Notes: generated from the letters alone by a model not told the origin. Shown: positions 46,225 to 56,492, counted from the first letter of the stretch. The stretch is DNA of 64,000 bases from Kiloniellales bacterium (GCA_030064845.1 JASJEC010000015.1:1-64000), one strand, 5' to 3'. Made by a program: numbers and translations.

Positions 46225-47308
46225 AGGCGGCTGCCTTTCGGTCGCGCCGCTGGCGGGGAAGAACGATCTGAGCCACGGCAATGCCGGCCAAGATCAGCCC
46301 CATGCCGGCCACCGCACTCCAGTCCGGCGTCTCCCCGAGAAATATCATGCCGGTGAGAACGGCCCACAGTGGGATCAGGTAGTTGATTTGCGAAAGAAAG
46401 CTGGGCCCGGCCCGGCGGACGAGATCGAAATAGACGAGAGGAGCAAGAGCGGTCGAGACGACGCCGAGGACGACGATCACCAGCAGCGAAGACAAATCCA
46501 GGTCCCACACCACCGGCATGAAGTCGCCCACGGTCGTCGGCAAGAACAGCAGGTTTGCGCCGATCGTGGTGCTTGTGGCCGCGACGATGCTGTCGTTCGC
46601 GGGACACAGCCGCGCGATGATCGTGTTCACCGCGTAACAGACCGCACCGGCGACGATGGCGAGCTGGGCGACGATCTGCGAACCTTGCCCCTGAACCTGA
46701 AGCAGAGCATCGGGCCCCATAAGAACGACGACGCCGAGGAAGCCGACCAGAAATCCGGCGCCTTTGCGCCACGTCATGCGGTCGCCCTTAACGAAGAAAT
46801 GCGCCAGGACGATCGTGACCAGCGGCATCACGGCCATCAGAATTCCGGCCACGCCGCTATCCACCGACCGCTGTCCCCAGGAGATGAGCCAGTAGGGAAG
46901 GCAATTGCCAAGCACGGCCATCGCCACAAAGAACACCCAGAGACGCCCCTCCGTCGGCACGCGCCTTCCCGTGATCAGGAGCAGGCCGAAAAGCACGCCG
47001 CCTGCGATCACCAGCCGCCCCGCCACGACGCTCTCGGGAGCGATCGCCGAAACCGCGACCTTGGTCAGTGCGAAGGAGCTGCCCCACATGACCACGAGAG
47101 CGATCAGCATCGTCCAGTGGAGGAGCGGATCTGACGCGAGGGCCGAGCCGGTCCCGCCTTCGCTCCGCCCAACACGACCCCTCGACGCCCTGCCGGTTGG
47201 CCCGGGCAAGTGTAGCTGGTCTGCGCCGCTCCTCTGAAGAACCCTGGCGGCGGTTTCCGGCGCCGCGGATTCGGCGGAAGCGAATTCGGATGTCGTGCCG
47301 ATTGCCAT
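46223..47308 (-). CDS. EamA/DMT family transporter
   Basis: A 361-residue protein with ten membrane helices. The first EamA half starts MLIALVVMWGSSFALTKVAV and includes LGNCLPYWLISWGQRSVDSG; the second has LIPLWAVLTGMIFLGETPD near the end. The ~65 residues before the first helix (from MAIGTTSEF) are polar, so the true start may be further in, for example at an internal GTG near 47165. The TAG stop sits in the last bases of a two-hairpin repeat, so the C-terminal RQRRDRKAAA may have been set by its insertion. Substrate unknown. Confidence 0.82.
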   Translation of the reverse strand: MAIGTTSEFASAESAAPETAARVLQRSGADQLHLPGPTGRASRGRVGRSEGGTGSALASDPLLHWTMLIALVVMWGSSFALTKVAVSAIAPESVVAGRLVIAGGVLFGLLLITGRRVPTEGRLWVFFVAMAVLGNCLPYWLISWGQRSVDSGVAGILMAVMPLVTIVLAHFFVKGDRMTWRKGAGFLVGFLGVVVLMGPDALLQVQGQGSQIVAQLAIVAGAVCYAVNTIIARLCPANDSIVAATSTTIGANLLFLPTTVGDFMPVVWDLDLSSLLVIVVLGVVSTALAPLVYFDLVRRAGPSFLSQINYLIPLWAVLTGMIFLGETPDWSAVAGMGLILAGIAVAQIVLPRQRRDRKAAA

Positions 47309-47435
47309 CAACGCGCCTATGGGGTGTTGCCCGGGCCGGATCTCGTGGAGCGGGGCCCGGAGACCGGCGCGACACGGGTGCGCCGGCACCGCGACACTGC
47401 CTATCCAGCTAGAGTCACTGCCCGGTCCTTCGGGG

Positions 47436-47720
47436 TCATCCGCGCGAGTGAACAGCGGCGACGCGGCGTTCCGGACGGCCGGCGGACGCCTGGAGCTGCA
47501 GCAGCATGGACAGACCAACGGCGGCCACCCCGAAGAGCATCGAAGGTTTGAACAGCATGATGGAGAGGTGGAAGGTCGCGTGCTCCATCTGGCTGACCAT
47601 CGTTCCGAGTCCGAAGACGTTCAGAGTCAGAACCACGATCACCGCGAGGCTACCGATGATGGTCCCGAGGGCGCCGTGAACGAGTAAGCGCCGGGTCCTT
47701 ATTCCATAGTGGTGCAGCAT
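47436..47720 (-). CDS. Hypothetical small membrane protein
   Basis: A 94-residue product with a basic N-terminus (MLHHYGIRTRRLL) and two hydrophobic helices (residues ~13-40 and ~52-73). AGGAGAAG lies at good distance before the ATG, which is the main support. I do not recognise a family. The tail AGRPERRVAAVHSRG is polar. It lies 127 bases upstream of the EamA-type gene. Confidence 0.55.
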   Translation of the reverse strand: MLHHYGIRTRRLLVHGALGTIIGSLAVIVVLTLNVFGLGTMVSQMEHATFHLSIMLFKPSMLFGVAAVGLSMLLQLQASAGRPERRVAAVHSRG

Positions 47721-47944
47721 CAGCTTCTCCTGTCTTGCGAGCGCAGGACAGATTTACGCGACGCGGCGAACGTCGGATCAAATGCCCCGGGCGCGCGCGG
47801 GCGCGGCGCTCGAAGGCGGGCAAGGAAAGAATAGCGCTGCCAAAAGCCGAAGGCGTCTCGTCGAGGCCCGGAGACAGGGCCAATCTAACTGGATCGGCAG
47901 GAGGACCTGGAGCCCTGCTTCCGTGCTTGCATGGCGCCGACTTC

Positions 47945-48688
47945 TTAACCGGCCATGACGCGATGTCGTATCGTCAGGCCTCGGCAGAGCGCGACGTACA
48001 AGAGGGTCATGAAGGCCAGGTGAAACGGGAGGACCGCATGAAACACCATGCTTGACCAGATTGGTCTCTTCACGGATCGCCACCACTGTCCCACTTTCCG
48101 ATTAACTTCTCCCACCTTCTGTTTCATTGTCGTTGTCAGGTCTCTGTCCGGTGCAGGTTTTTCATCTGCGGAAGAGTCACCGACTCCTATGTCTTTGGAA
48201 TGCAGGATCCAAGTCCAAGCCAAGACGGTCCTGGGAGATACTTCTACTTTGGGTTCTGAAAACACGACTCTCACAAACTTTACTTCGGGCAGACTGCCCA
48301 GATCACTCACTATCCAATGGTGCGCCGAGACACTCGCAAGAGAGGCCGTGAGAAGCATGGCGACACCGATGGCGTTGAACTTGAGCTCTCCCCAGAACAG
48401 GCGACGATCCCTTTCAGGCGTGAGCCTCCAGACCGTTCTGAAATTCGATCTGACCGACCAGACAAAAACGGCGGACAGGAGCAGGAACAATCCGCCCGTC
48501 ACGGCGCCGTATTCAATCCAGCTGTCCTCCAAGAAATAGGCTCTTGGCAGATGCACCAGGTTGGAGCTGCCGGATCCAGTGACCACCGATCCGAAAACGA
48601 TGACGAGCCACACCGCCACGTGCATGGCCAAGACCCAGAGGCCGGCTCGTCGACAAAGCGTTTTCAGGAACATAGCCAAGGTAGCCAC
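47945..48688 (-). CDS. Hypothetical membrane protein
   Basis: A ~247-residue protein with four hydrophobic helices: residues ~15-38, ~58-78, ~105-122 and ~215-236. Between the third and fourth lies a ~90-residue polar domain with a Lys/Asp-rich stretch (DSSADEKPAPDRDL), probably periplasmic. I do not recognise it. The start is a GTG with no strong ribosome site; ATG 48673 is an alternative. The region is less GC-rich than most of the window, which may mean acquisition. Confidence 0.55.
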   Translation of the reverse strand: MATLAMFLKTLCRRAGLWVLAMHVAVWLVIVFGSVVTGSGSSNLVHLPRAYFLEDSWIEYGAVTGGLFLLLSAVFVWSVRSNFRTVWRLTPERDRRLFWGELKFNAIGVAMLLTASLASVSAHHWIVSDLGSLPEVKFVRVVFSEPKVEVSPRTVLAWTWILHSKDIGVGDSSADEKPAPDRDLTTTMKQKVGEVNRKVGQWWRSVKRPIWSSMVFHAVLPFHLAFMTLLYVALCRGLTIRHRVMAG

Positions 48689-48946
48689 TGTCTATCGTCA
48701 AACTGTTGGAAACAATTTAACGCGCTCGGTTAAGCGCCTGTCCAATGTCGTCGACGAAGGAAACCCGGGCGCGCGGCGGTTCCCAGGCTCTGCTCGCTCT
48801 CCAGCCTGCTCAGCGCGTGGAAGAGCACGCGATACCCTCGCGGCACGTCTTCCGTCCTCCAAGCGTACCGGTCGCGGGCACCAGTTGGAAGACTAAGCCC
48901 CAGATTTCATTGAAAGTTTCGGCGCAGCAAACACTTAGGTAAGTGT
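48689..48946. other. Intergenic stretch downstream of tRNA-Glu
   Basis: No convincing gene is seen. Short frames on the plus strand lack ribosome sites. It ends in the terminator-like hairpin of the tRNA. Confidence 0.4.
48931..48946 (-). terminator. Probable terminator of tRNA-Glu
   Basis: Read on the minus strand, ACACTTA-CC-TAAGTGT forms a 7-bp hairpin directly after the encoded CCA end, followed by TTTGC. It probably ends transcription or marks 3' processing. Confidence 0.6.
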
Positions 48947-49022
48947 TGGCGTCCCCTAGGGGAGTCGAACCCCTGTTTTCGCCGTGAGAGGGCGATGTCC
49001 TAGGCCACTAGACGAAGGGGAC
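48947..49022 (-). tRNA. tRNA-Glu (anticodon CUC)
   Basis: The minus strand gives GTCCCCTTCGTCTAGTGGCC at the 5' end, an anticodon arm TCGCC-CTCTCAC-GGCGA with CUC at positions 34-36, a T-arm ACAGGGGTTCGACTCCCCT and acceptor strand GGGGAC, all pairing. The discriminator G and CCA are encoded. It closely resembles bacterial tRNA-Glu; the CUC anticodon reads GAG, which suits a GC-rich genome. Confidence 0.95.
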
Positions 49023-49332
49023 GCGAGCGGCCGTTGGTCGGCAAGTCTTATCAAATAGCCAAAGAGAGGGGCGGATACAAGGGTGCAGGTGCAGGTGGAA
49101 GCGGGGCGCGCCCCGCCGTCGCCGCCGGACCGCGGGCCGCTTACGCAGCGGCACACTCAACCCTGGCGCGCACCTCCAATCTGTCCTATAGAACGAAATG
49201 TTTCCAATCGCGTTTGGCGCGTAGCACTTCCAGAATAGTTGTCTTCGCTTACGGAATGTTACAATATGTAACTGAAGGTAGCGTCTGGGCCGCCAAAGAC
49301 ACGTTTTTTTCGAGTTTCGGCGCGGAGTTTTC
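49023..49332. other. Intergenic region between tRNA-Glu and response regulator
   Basis: The 310 bases hold the divergent promoters of the tRNA and the regulator. The right half (49190-49320) is AT-richer. No additional gene is supported. Confidence 0.4.
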
Positions 49333-50088
49333 ATGACCGACAGGACCGTCGTGCTGGTCGTCGAGGACGAGGAGGCGATCAGAGAGCTGGTCGCGACCTA
49401 CCTGGAGCAAGAGGGCTTCGCCGTGCTGGCCGCGCCCGACGGCACCTCGATGCGGAGCACCCTGGCCGAGAACAGCGTCGACCTGATCGTGCTCGACGTG
49501 CGCCTGCCCGACGAGGACGGCTTCGACCTGGTCCGCGAGTTAAGGCGCACCCGCGACACACCGGTCATCCTGCTGACCGGCAAGGCCGCGCCGGTCGACC
49601 GGATCGTCGGGCTCGAGCTCGGCGCCGACGACTACCTGGCGAAGCCCTTCGAGTTGCGCGAGCTGCTGGCCCGGATCCGGAGCGTGCTGCGGCGCACCCT
49701 GGGCTCGGCCGCCCAGGCGGCGCCCGGCTCCGGCCCCGGTCACGAGGAGATCAGGGTGCGGGTGTTCTCCGGCTGGGCGCTGGATCCGGTGCGCCGGCGC
49801 CTCTTCTCGCCGGAGGGCGCCGAGGTCGAGTTGACCGGGGCCGAGTTCGAGCTGCTGAGGGAACTGGTCGAGAACGCCCAGCAGCCGATCAGCCGCAACC
49901 AGTTGCTCAACGCCGCCCAGTCGCGGGATTGGGAGCCCCACGACCGCAGCATCGACGTCTCGATCAGCCGCCTGCGCAAGAAGCTGGAGAGCGACCCGGG
50001 CAACCCGACTCTGATCAAGACGATCCGCAACGTCGGCTACATCCTGGCCAGCGAGGTGACCGACCAGACCCTGAAGGGAACCGGCTGA
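49333..50088 (+). CDS. OmpR-family response regulator (orphan)
   Basis: A 251-residue two-domain regulator. The receiver has the acidic pair ED (residues 11-12), phospho-acceptor Asp55 (LIVLDVRLP), the switch Thr82 and Lys104 (LAKPF). The C-terminal winged-helix DNA-binding domain (~140-240) shows LTGAEFELLRELVENAQQ, ISRNQLL and DVSISRLRKKLE. It should bind DNA as a dimer when phosphorylated. No sensor kinase gene lies next to it, so its partner must be elsewhere. GGAG precedes the ATG by six bases. Confidence 0.93.
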   Translation: MTDRTVVLVVEDEEAIRELVATYLEQEGFAVLAAPDGTSMRSTLAENSVDLIVLDVRLPDEDGFDLVRELRRTRDTPVILLTGKAAPVDRIVGLELGADDYLAKPFELRELLARIRSVLRRTLGSAAQAAPGSGPGHEEIRVRVFSGWALDPVRRRLFSPEGAEVELTGAEFELLRELVENAQQPISRNQLLNAAQSRDWEPHDRSIDVSISRLRKKLESDPGNPTLIKTIRNVGYILASEVTDQTLKGTG

Positions 50089-50107
50089 CGCCGGGAAACG
50101 CGTGCGG

Positions 50108-50812
50108 TCAGGCCTCGACGCCCCAGGCGGTCCAGTAGGGCCGCGCGGCCGCGCCGGCGCCCGCCGGATCGGCCGCCAGGAAGGCACGCAGTTTCTCCCG
50201 CTTCTCGGGCAGCGCGTCGGGCGGGTCGTCGGCCGCGTCGTGGTAGATGAAGGGGAGGTCGCTGTCCGCCGCCAGGGCCAGGCAGGCGAACATGCCGGCG
50301 CAGGAGGAGAACAGCGGCCGGATCTCCTCCTCGGTGTCGGTCAGGTCGTGATCCCAGAAAACCACCGGGCAATCGCCGTCCTCGCGGCGCCGCCGCGTGT
50401 CGAAGCAGGCCGGGCCGGCGTCCATCAGGCTCTCGTGGCCGAAGGGAAGGAGACCGCGCCCGAGGACCCGCGCCGGGTCCCACTCCTCGAAATAGAGCGC
50501 GCGCAGGCGCTCGCGCCAATCGTTGCAGGGATGCGACTCGAAGCGCAGGCCGACCTCGGTCAGCCAGAGGAAGTGGCGGTACTTGAGGAAGTCGCGGTAG
50601 AGCGGCGGATAGGCGAGGCCGGTCTCCCGTTCCAGGCGGTCCAGGTCGCCGTCGGTGACCGTGCTGGGCACCGCCTTCCAGCCGCTCCAGACGTCCCGCG
50701 GCTCGATCGAGGGGTCCCGCATGGCGGCCGGCACCGCGCCCGGCACGCGCAGCAGATCGAAGCGCCGCAGCTGCGCGAGGGCCTTGTCGACGTAGATCTC
50801 GGCGGAAGACAC
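50108..50812 (-). CDS. SMI1/KNR4 (SUKH)-like protein
   Basis: A ~234-residue soluble protein. GDLDRLERETGLAYPPLYRDFLKY matches the start of SUKH/SMI1-KNR4 domains (given in part), with YFEEWDPARVLGRGLLPFG and FWDHDLTDTEEEI later. SUKH proteins in bacteria are often immunity proteins against secreted toxins, but many are solitary with unknown function; no toxin is seen here. GTG 50812 is chosen because AAGGGGG lies ~8 bases upstream; a TTG at 50836 is the other option. Confidence 0.7.
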   Translation of the reverse strand: MSSAEIYVDKALAQLRRFDLLRVPGAVPAAMRDPSIEPRDVWSGWKAVPSTVTDGDLDRLERETGLAYPPLYRDFLKYRHFLWLTEVGLRFESHPCNDWRERLRALYFEEWDPARVLGRGLLPFGHESLMDAGPACFDTRRRREDGDCPVVFWDHDLTDTEEEIRPLFSSCAGMFACLALAADSDLPFIYHDAADDPPDALPEKREKLRAFLAADPAGAGAAARPYWTAWGVEA

Positions 50813-50947
50813 CGCGGGGCCGCCCCCTTGTGCCAAAGGATGGACGTCCAGACTCCCATGGAACCCATCAAGAGAGCGTTAGCGGCACGCGGGTCCCGGG
50901 CGGGCGCAGCGCCGCCGGATCGGACCATGACCTGACGGAACCGCTTC

Positions 50948-51126
50948 CCGTTTCCGGCAAACCCCGGATCTGCTCGCTATTGTTTGTTCGAGCAGATTCA
51001 CCGGGCTTGTCGGATCGCCCCTGGCGATTCCGTCAAACCCGGATCTGCTCGATGTTGCTTGTTCGAGCAGATTCGCCGGGCTTGTCGGATCGCCCCTGGC
51101 GATTCCGTCAAACCCGGATCTGCTCT
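50948..51126. repeat. Cluster of hairpin-A repeats (one half and two full copies)
   Basis: Full copies lie at 50989-51051 and 51064-51126, with arms CGAGCAGATTCACCGGGCTT and AACCCGGATCTGCTC around CGCCCCTGGCGA. They are 12 bases apart and nearly identical. A half copy (ACCCCGGATCTGCTCG) precedes them. They lie at the 3' ends of the SUKH-like and helicase genes and could act as terminators. Confidence 0.85.
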
Positions 51127-51133
51127 GGGCCGC

Positions 51134-52534
<1,401 letters not shown>

Positions 52535-52781
52535 TGAGAATTCCTTACACGGCCGGCCAGGCGGCCCTCTCGGCGCGCTCCGGTCCCGGCGTTTCACCCT
52601 CGACCGGGCGCGGCCGGCGGGGATCGATTGTTGGCTGATTGTTCCCGGGACGTGGCGCCGCGAGAAAACGGCGCTTCGCGCTATCGCGAGACAATGTACT
52701 GGCGGAGAAATGGCCCGCTAGCGACGATTTGTCAAGCGAATCAGATTTTTAAGTGCGCGTTGGCGAAGCCGACTGCCCTTG

Positions 52782-53840
52782 TCACGCCGACTTGCGCACC
52801 TCTCCGCCGCCCGAGAGGCGGCCAGCGGCGGCGATCATGGCCTCGACGTCTTCCGGCCTCGTGTTGAAGGCGGTCACCAGGCGGGCCTCGACCCGGTCTT
52901 CGTCGCCGCCCCAGGTGTAGAACAGGAAGCCCTCGGCCTTGAGGCCCTCGGCCATGGCCTTGGTAAAGCGCGGGAAGATCTCGTTGATCTCCACCGGGTG
53001 GAGGATCTCCACACCGGGCACGGCGGCCAGGCCCTCGGCGAGGCGCCGGGCCATGGCATTGGCGTGGCGCGCGTTCGCGAGCCAGTGGTCGTCGGTGAGA
53101 TAGGCCTCGAGCTGGGCCGAGAGGAAGCGCATCTTGGAGAAGAGGTGGCCGCCGCGCTTGCGCCGGAAGCCCGCGGTCTCCGCCAGCTCGGGCTTGAACA
53201 GGACCACCGCCTCGGCGGCCAGGGCGCCGTTCTTGGTCGCGCCGAAGGCGAGCGCGTCGACCCCGGCCTTCCAGGTGATCTCCGCCGGCGAGACCCCCAG
53301 CGCGGCCACGGCGTTGGCGAAGCGCGCGCCGTCCATGTGGACGCCGAGGCCGTGGGCCCGGGCGACCTCGGCGATCGCACCGACCTCGTCGGGCCGGTAG
53401 ACCGTGCCGGCCTCGGTGCCCTGGGTCAGGCTGACCGCCGCGGGCTGGACGCTGTGGACGTTGCCGGCGCCGCCGATCGCCTGTTCCAGGCCCTCGGGCG
53501 AGAACTTGCCGTGGGCGCCCTCCAGCAGCACCAGCTTGGCGCCGCCGGTATAGAGCTCAGGCGCGCCGCACTCGTCCACGTTGATGTGGGCGCTCTCGTG
53601 GCAGTAGATCGCGCCGTAGGGCGGGGTCATGACCGCCAGACCGAGGACATTTGCGGCCGTTCCGGTGGCCACGGGGAAGACCTCGCAGTCGGTCTCGAAT
53701 AACTCCTGAAAGCGGGCTTCCACCGCCTGTGTCACCGGGTCGGCTCCGTAGGGCATGACCGCGCCCTCCGAGGCCCGGGTCAGGGCCTCCAGGATCTCAG
53801 GGCTGGCGCCCGCCGTGTTGTCGGAACAGAAGTTGGTCAT
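52782..53840 (-). CDS. ltaE: Low-specificity L-threonine aldolase-like PLP enzyme
   Basis: A 352-residue fold-type I enzyme. Starts MTNFCSDNTAG; shows FPVATGTAANVLGL, the stacking His in CHESAHINVDE, Asp170 (VHMDGARF) under the cofactor and Lys203 (ATKNGALAAEA) that binds PLP. It cleaves threonine or allo-threonine to glycine and acetaldehyde. The strong GAGGGGAAG site supports the start. It lies 39 bases downstream of a small DUF6476-like gene and may be co-transcribed. Confidence 0.9.
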   Translation of the reverse strand: MTNFCSDNTAGASPEILEALTRASEGAVMPYGADPVTQAVEARFQELFETDCEVFPVATGTAANVLGLAVMTPPYGAIYCHESAHINVDECGAPELYTGGAKLVLLEGAHGKFSPEGLEQAIGGAGNVHSVQPAAVSLTQGTEAGTVYRPDEVGAIAEVARAHGLGVHMDGARFANAVAALGVSPAEITWKAGVDALAFGATKNGALAAEAVVLFKPELAETAGFRRKRGGHLFSKMRFLSAQLEAYLTDDHWLANARHANAMARRLAEGLAAVPGVEILHPVEINEIFPRFTKAMAEGLKAEGFLFYTWGGDEDRVEARLVTAFNTRPEDVEAMIAAAGRLSGGGEVRKSA

Positions 53841-53879
53841 GGCTCTTCCCCTCGCTTCACAGACTCCGGCGCGCCGCCG

Positions 53880-54170
53880 TCACGGGGCGTCGAGAACGAT
53901 ACGCCCGACCTCCTCGCCCCGCTCCAGGTCGAACACCACGATCATGCTGCAGCCCGCCTCCCCCTCGAGGATCAGCGCCAGACGCTCGTCGCCGGCCGGC
54001 TCGGCCCCGGCGAACACGCAGTCCTCGGGCAGCGTCAGCAGGACCTCGCCGAACCCGGCCTCAGCCTCGTCGGGCTCGCTGATGCGGCCCGCCACGGTGA
54101 AAATGATCACGCCGAGGATCGCGAAGATCGCGAAACCCATAACGACGACCAGCACCTTCAGGCCTTGCAC
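53880..54170 (-). CDS. DUF6476-like small membrane protein
   Basis: A 96-residue protein with an N-terminal membrane helix (MQGLKVLVVVMGFAIFAILG) and a short periplasmic domain with LPEDCVFAGAEPAG, EGEAGCSMIVVFDLERGEEVGRI. Two Cys residues may pair. It resembles DUF6476, a small family in alphaproteobacteria often next to rluD, which is the divergent neighbour here. GTG start. Function unknown. Confidence 0.75.
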   Translation of the reverse strand: MQGLKVLVVVMGFAIFAILGVIIFTVAGRISEPDEAEAGFGEVLLTLPEDCVFAGAEPAGDERLALILEGEAGCSMIVVFDLERGEEVGRIVLDAP

Positions 54171-54204
54171 GGGCCGTCAACCTCCCCTAACACCAGGGCG
54201 CATC

Positions 54205-55179
54205 ATGGCTCTCCAACAAGAGCAGCGGATCACCGTCGCCGACGAGGAAGCCGGCGAGCGGCTCGACCGCGTACTCGCCGGCCGCCTGGACGGCCTGACG
54301 CGTTCCCGTCTCAAGTCTCTGATCGAGGCCGGCCTCGTCAGCCTGGACGGCGAGACGATAGGCGAGCCCTCCAGGCGGGTCAAACCCGGCCAAACTTTCG
54401 CCATAGTGATCCCCGAGGCTGAGCCCGCCGTACCGATAGGGCAAGTCATTGCTCTGGATATCGTTTTTGAGGACAACGACATCATCGTGGTCGACAAGCC
54501 CGCCGGCATGGTGGTCCATCCCGCGCCCGGCAATCCTGATCGAACCCTGGTCAACGCGCTGATCGCCCACTGCGGCCCGAGCTTGACCGGCGTCGGCGGC
54601 GTGCGCCGGCCCGGGATCGTGCACCGGCTCGACAAGGACACCAGCGGCCTCATGGTCGTGGCCAAGAACGACGCGGCGCACCAAACCCTGGTCGCCCAGT
54701 TCGCCGCGCGAAGCGTCCGGCGGGTCTACGGCGCCCTGGTCTGGGGCGTACCCCAGCCGGTCGAGGGCGAGATCACCGGCAACATCGGGCGCAGCCCCAG
54801 GAACCGCAAGAAAATGGCGGTGGTGACGCGCGGCGGGCGGCCCGCCGTGACCCGCTACCGGGTGCGGCGGAGCTTCGCCCGGGGCCAGGTCAGCCTGCTC
54901 GACTGCCGCCTCGGGACCGGACGCACCCACCAGATCCGCGTGCACCTGAGCGAGAAGGGCCACCCGCTGCTGGGCGACCCGATCTACGGACGCCGGGCGG
55001 CTCAGCGGGCGCGCGCCCTGCCGGAAGCGACCCGCGAGCGTATCGGCGACCTGCCGGGCCAGGCGCTGCACGCGCGGACGCTGGGCTTCGTCCATCCGAA
55101 AAATCACGAGCAGCTACTATTCGAGCGGGAATTTCCCGAACAAATAAAGAACTTGATCTCCACCCTAGAGTCGTTCTAA
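54205..55179 (+). CDS. rluD: RluA-family pseudouridine synthase (RluD-like)
   Basis: A 324-residue enzyme with an N-terminal S4 RNA-binding domain (RLDRVLAGRLDGLTRSRLKSLI) and the catalytic motif HRLDKDTSGLMVV with Asp143. GTGRTHQIRVHL and HPLLGDPIYG are further family signatures. It modifies uridines of the large ribosomal RNA (1911, 1915 and 1917 in RluD). The next gene is rpoH, a common alphaproteobacterial order that supports the RluD call. Confidence 0.92.
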   Translation: MALQQEQRITVADEEAGERLDRVLAGRLDGLTRSRLKSLIEAGLVSLDGETIGEPSRRVKPGQTFAIVIPEAEPAVPIGQVIALDIVFEDNDIIVVDKPAGMVVHPAPGNPDRTLVNALIAHCGPSLTGVGGVRRPGIVHRLDKDTSGLMVVAKNDAAHQTLVAQFAARSVRRVYGALVWGVPQPVEGEITGNIGRSPRNRKKMAVVTRGGRPAVTRYRVRRSFARGQVSLLDCRLGTGRTHQIRVHLSEKGHPLLGDPIYGRRAAQRARALPEATRERIGDLPGQALHARTLGFVHPKNHEQLLFEREFPEQIKNLISTLESF

Positions 55180-55388
55180 TATTGGGTCAATCCACGTGCA
55201 TCAGCTCAAATTGCGCGGTACCCGGGGTCGAGGCGCTGAGAGTGGTTTATTCGGCGTCACCGAGATCTGCTGCGGTGCCGCGTGTGCTGTTGTTTACGTT
55301 CCGGTTCGCGGAATTCCGGCAATCGTCGGCCTTCATCCCCGGCAGCAACCCGGGCGCGGACCGACCGAAGATTGGAGACTGAACTGAC

Positions 55389-56276
55389 ATGCCTTCATCC
55401 CCCAAGGTCCCGGTCCTGGTTTCGGAGGGCAACCTCTCGCGTTACCTCCAGGAAATCCGCACCTTTCCCATGCTGGAGGTCGACGAGGAATACATGCTGG
55501 CCAAGAGCTGGCGCGAACATGAAGACACCGAGGCTGCCCACAAGCTGGTCACCAGCCACCTCCGCCTGGTCGCTAAGATCGCCATGGGCTACCGCGGCTA
55601 CGGGCTACCGCTCTCGGAGCTGATCTCCGAGGGCAACGTCGGGATGATGCAGGCGGTCAAGCGCTTCGACCCCGAGCGGGGCTTTCGCCTGGCGACCTAC
55701 GCCATGTGGTGGATCCGCGCGGCGATCCAGGAGTACATCCTGCACTCCTGGTCGCTGGTCAAGATGGGCACCACGGCGGCGCAGAAGAAGCTGTTCTTCA
55801 ACCTGCGCAAGCTGAAGGGCCAGATGAAGGCGATCGAGGAGGGCGACCTCTCGCCCGAGCAGGTCAGCCACATCGCCGAGGCGCTCAACGTGCCCGAGGA
55901 CGACGTCGTCCAGATGAACCGGCGCCTCGCCGCGCCGGACCACTCGCTGAACGCGCCGCTCCGCGTCGACGGCGACGGCGAGTGGCAGGACTGGCTGGTC
56001 GACGAGACCGAGAACCAGGAGACTCGCCTCGCCGACAGCGAGGAGCTGTCCAAGCGCCGGGCGCTCCTGGTCGATGCCATGAAGGCGCTGAACGAGCGCG
56101 AGCGGCACATCCTGCAGGAGCGCCGCCTGAAGGAGAACCCGACCACGCTCGAGGAGCTGAGCCAGGAGTACGGCATCAGCCGCGAGCGCGTGCGCCAGAT
56201 CGAGGTGCGGGCCTTCGAGAAGCTGCAGAAGGCGATCCGCAACGCGGCGATCAAGGAGCGGCTGGCCACGGTCTGA
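55389..56276 (+). CDS. rpoH: RNA polymerase sigma-32 factor RpoH
   Basis: A 295-residue sigma-70 family factor that directs transcription of heat-shock genes. Region 2 has SHLRLVAKIAMGYRGYGLPL, EGNVGMMQAVKRFDPERGFR and ATYAMWWIRAAIQEYI; the RpoH box follows (QKKLFFNLRK), which sets it apart from RpoD and RpoS; region 4 ends in GISRERVRQIEVRAFEKLQKAI. A strong terminator lies just downstream. About 210 bases separate it from rluD, so it probably has its own promoter. Confidence 0.95.
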   Translation: MPSSPKVPVLVSEGNLSRYLQEIRTFPMLEVDEEYMLAKSWREHEDTEAAHKLVTSHLRLVAKIAMGYRGYGLPLSELISEGNVGMMQAVKRFDPERGFRLATYAMWWIRAAIQEYILHSWSLVKMGTTAAQKKLFFNLRKLKGQMKAIEEGDLSPEQVSHIAEALNVPEDDVVQMNRRLAAPDHSLNAPLRVDGDGEWQDWLVDETENQETRLADSEELSKRRALLVDAMKALNERERHILQERRLKENPTTLEELSQEYGISRERVRQIEVRAFEKLQKAIRNAAIKERLATV

Positions 56277-56295
56277 GGCCGCCGCTCCGGCACCA

Positions 56296-56345
56296 CACGC
56301 ATTCCACCGGGATTAGCAAGTGATCCCGGTGGAATGCGTTTCGCT
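56296..56345 (+). terminator. Rho-independent-type terminator after rpoH
   Basis: ACGCATTCCACCGGGAT and its perfect complement ATCCCGGTGGAATGCGT form a 17-bp stem with a 9-base loop, followed by TTTCGCTTT. It lies 20 bases after the rpoH stop. Confidence 0.85.
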
Positions 56346-56373
56346 TTAGCAAACTGCTAAGTGAGTGCGTAGC

Positions 56374-56492
56374 TGGCACCATCACCCTTCGACAAGAGTG
56401 CGGAGCACTTGCGCTACGCGCGGGTGAGGGCGATATGGATTCCAGCACTTACCCTCATCCTGAGCATGTCGAAGGATGACCGTGATCAAGGG
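56374..56492. repeat. Inverted-repeat element C, left copy
   Basis: The ends (ACCATCACCCTTCGACAAG and CATCCTGAGCATGTCGAAGG) are imperfect inverted arms around a ~55-base core. The reverse complement of 60158-60252 matches the arms and outer flank, though not the core. The GACAAGCTCAGGATGA-type core is a widespread intergenic repeat in proteobacteria. Confidence 0.75.

Noticed and set aside
48931-49022. tRNA-Glu as an integration site of a genomic island
   Set aside because: No integrase and no repeat of the tRNA 3' end were found in the window.
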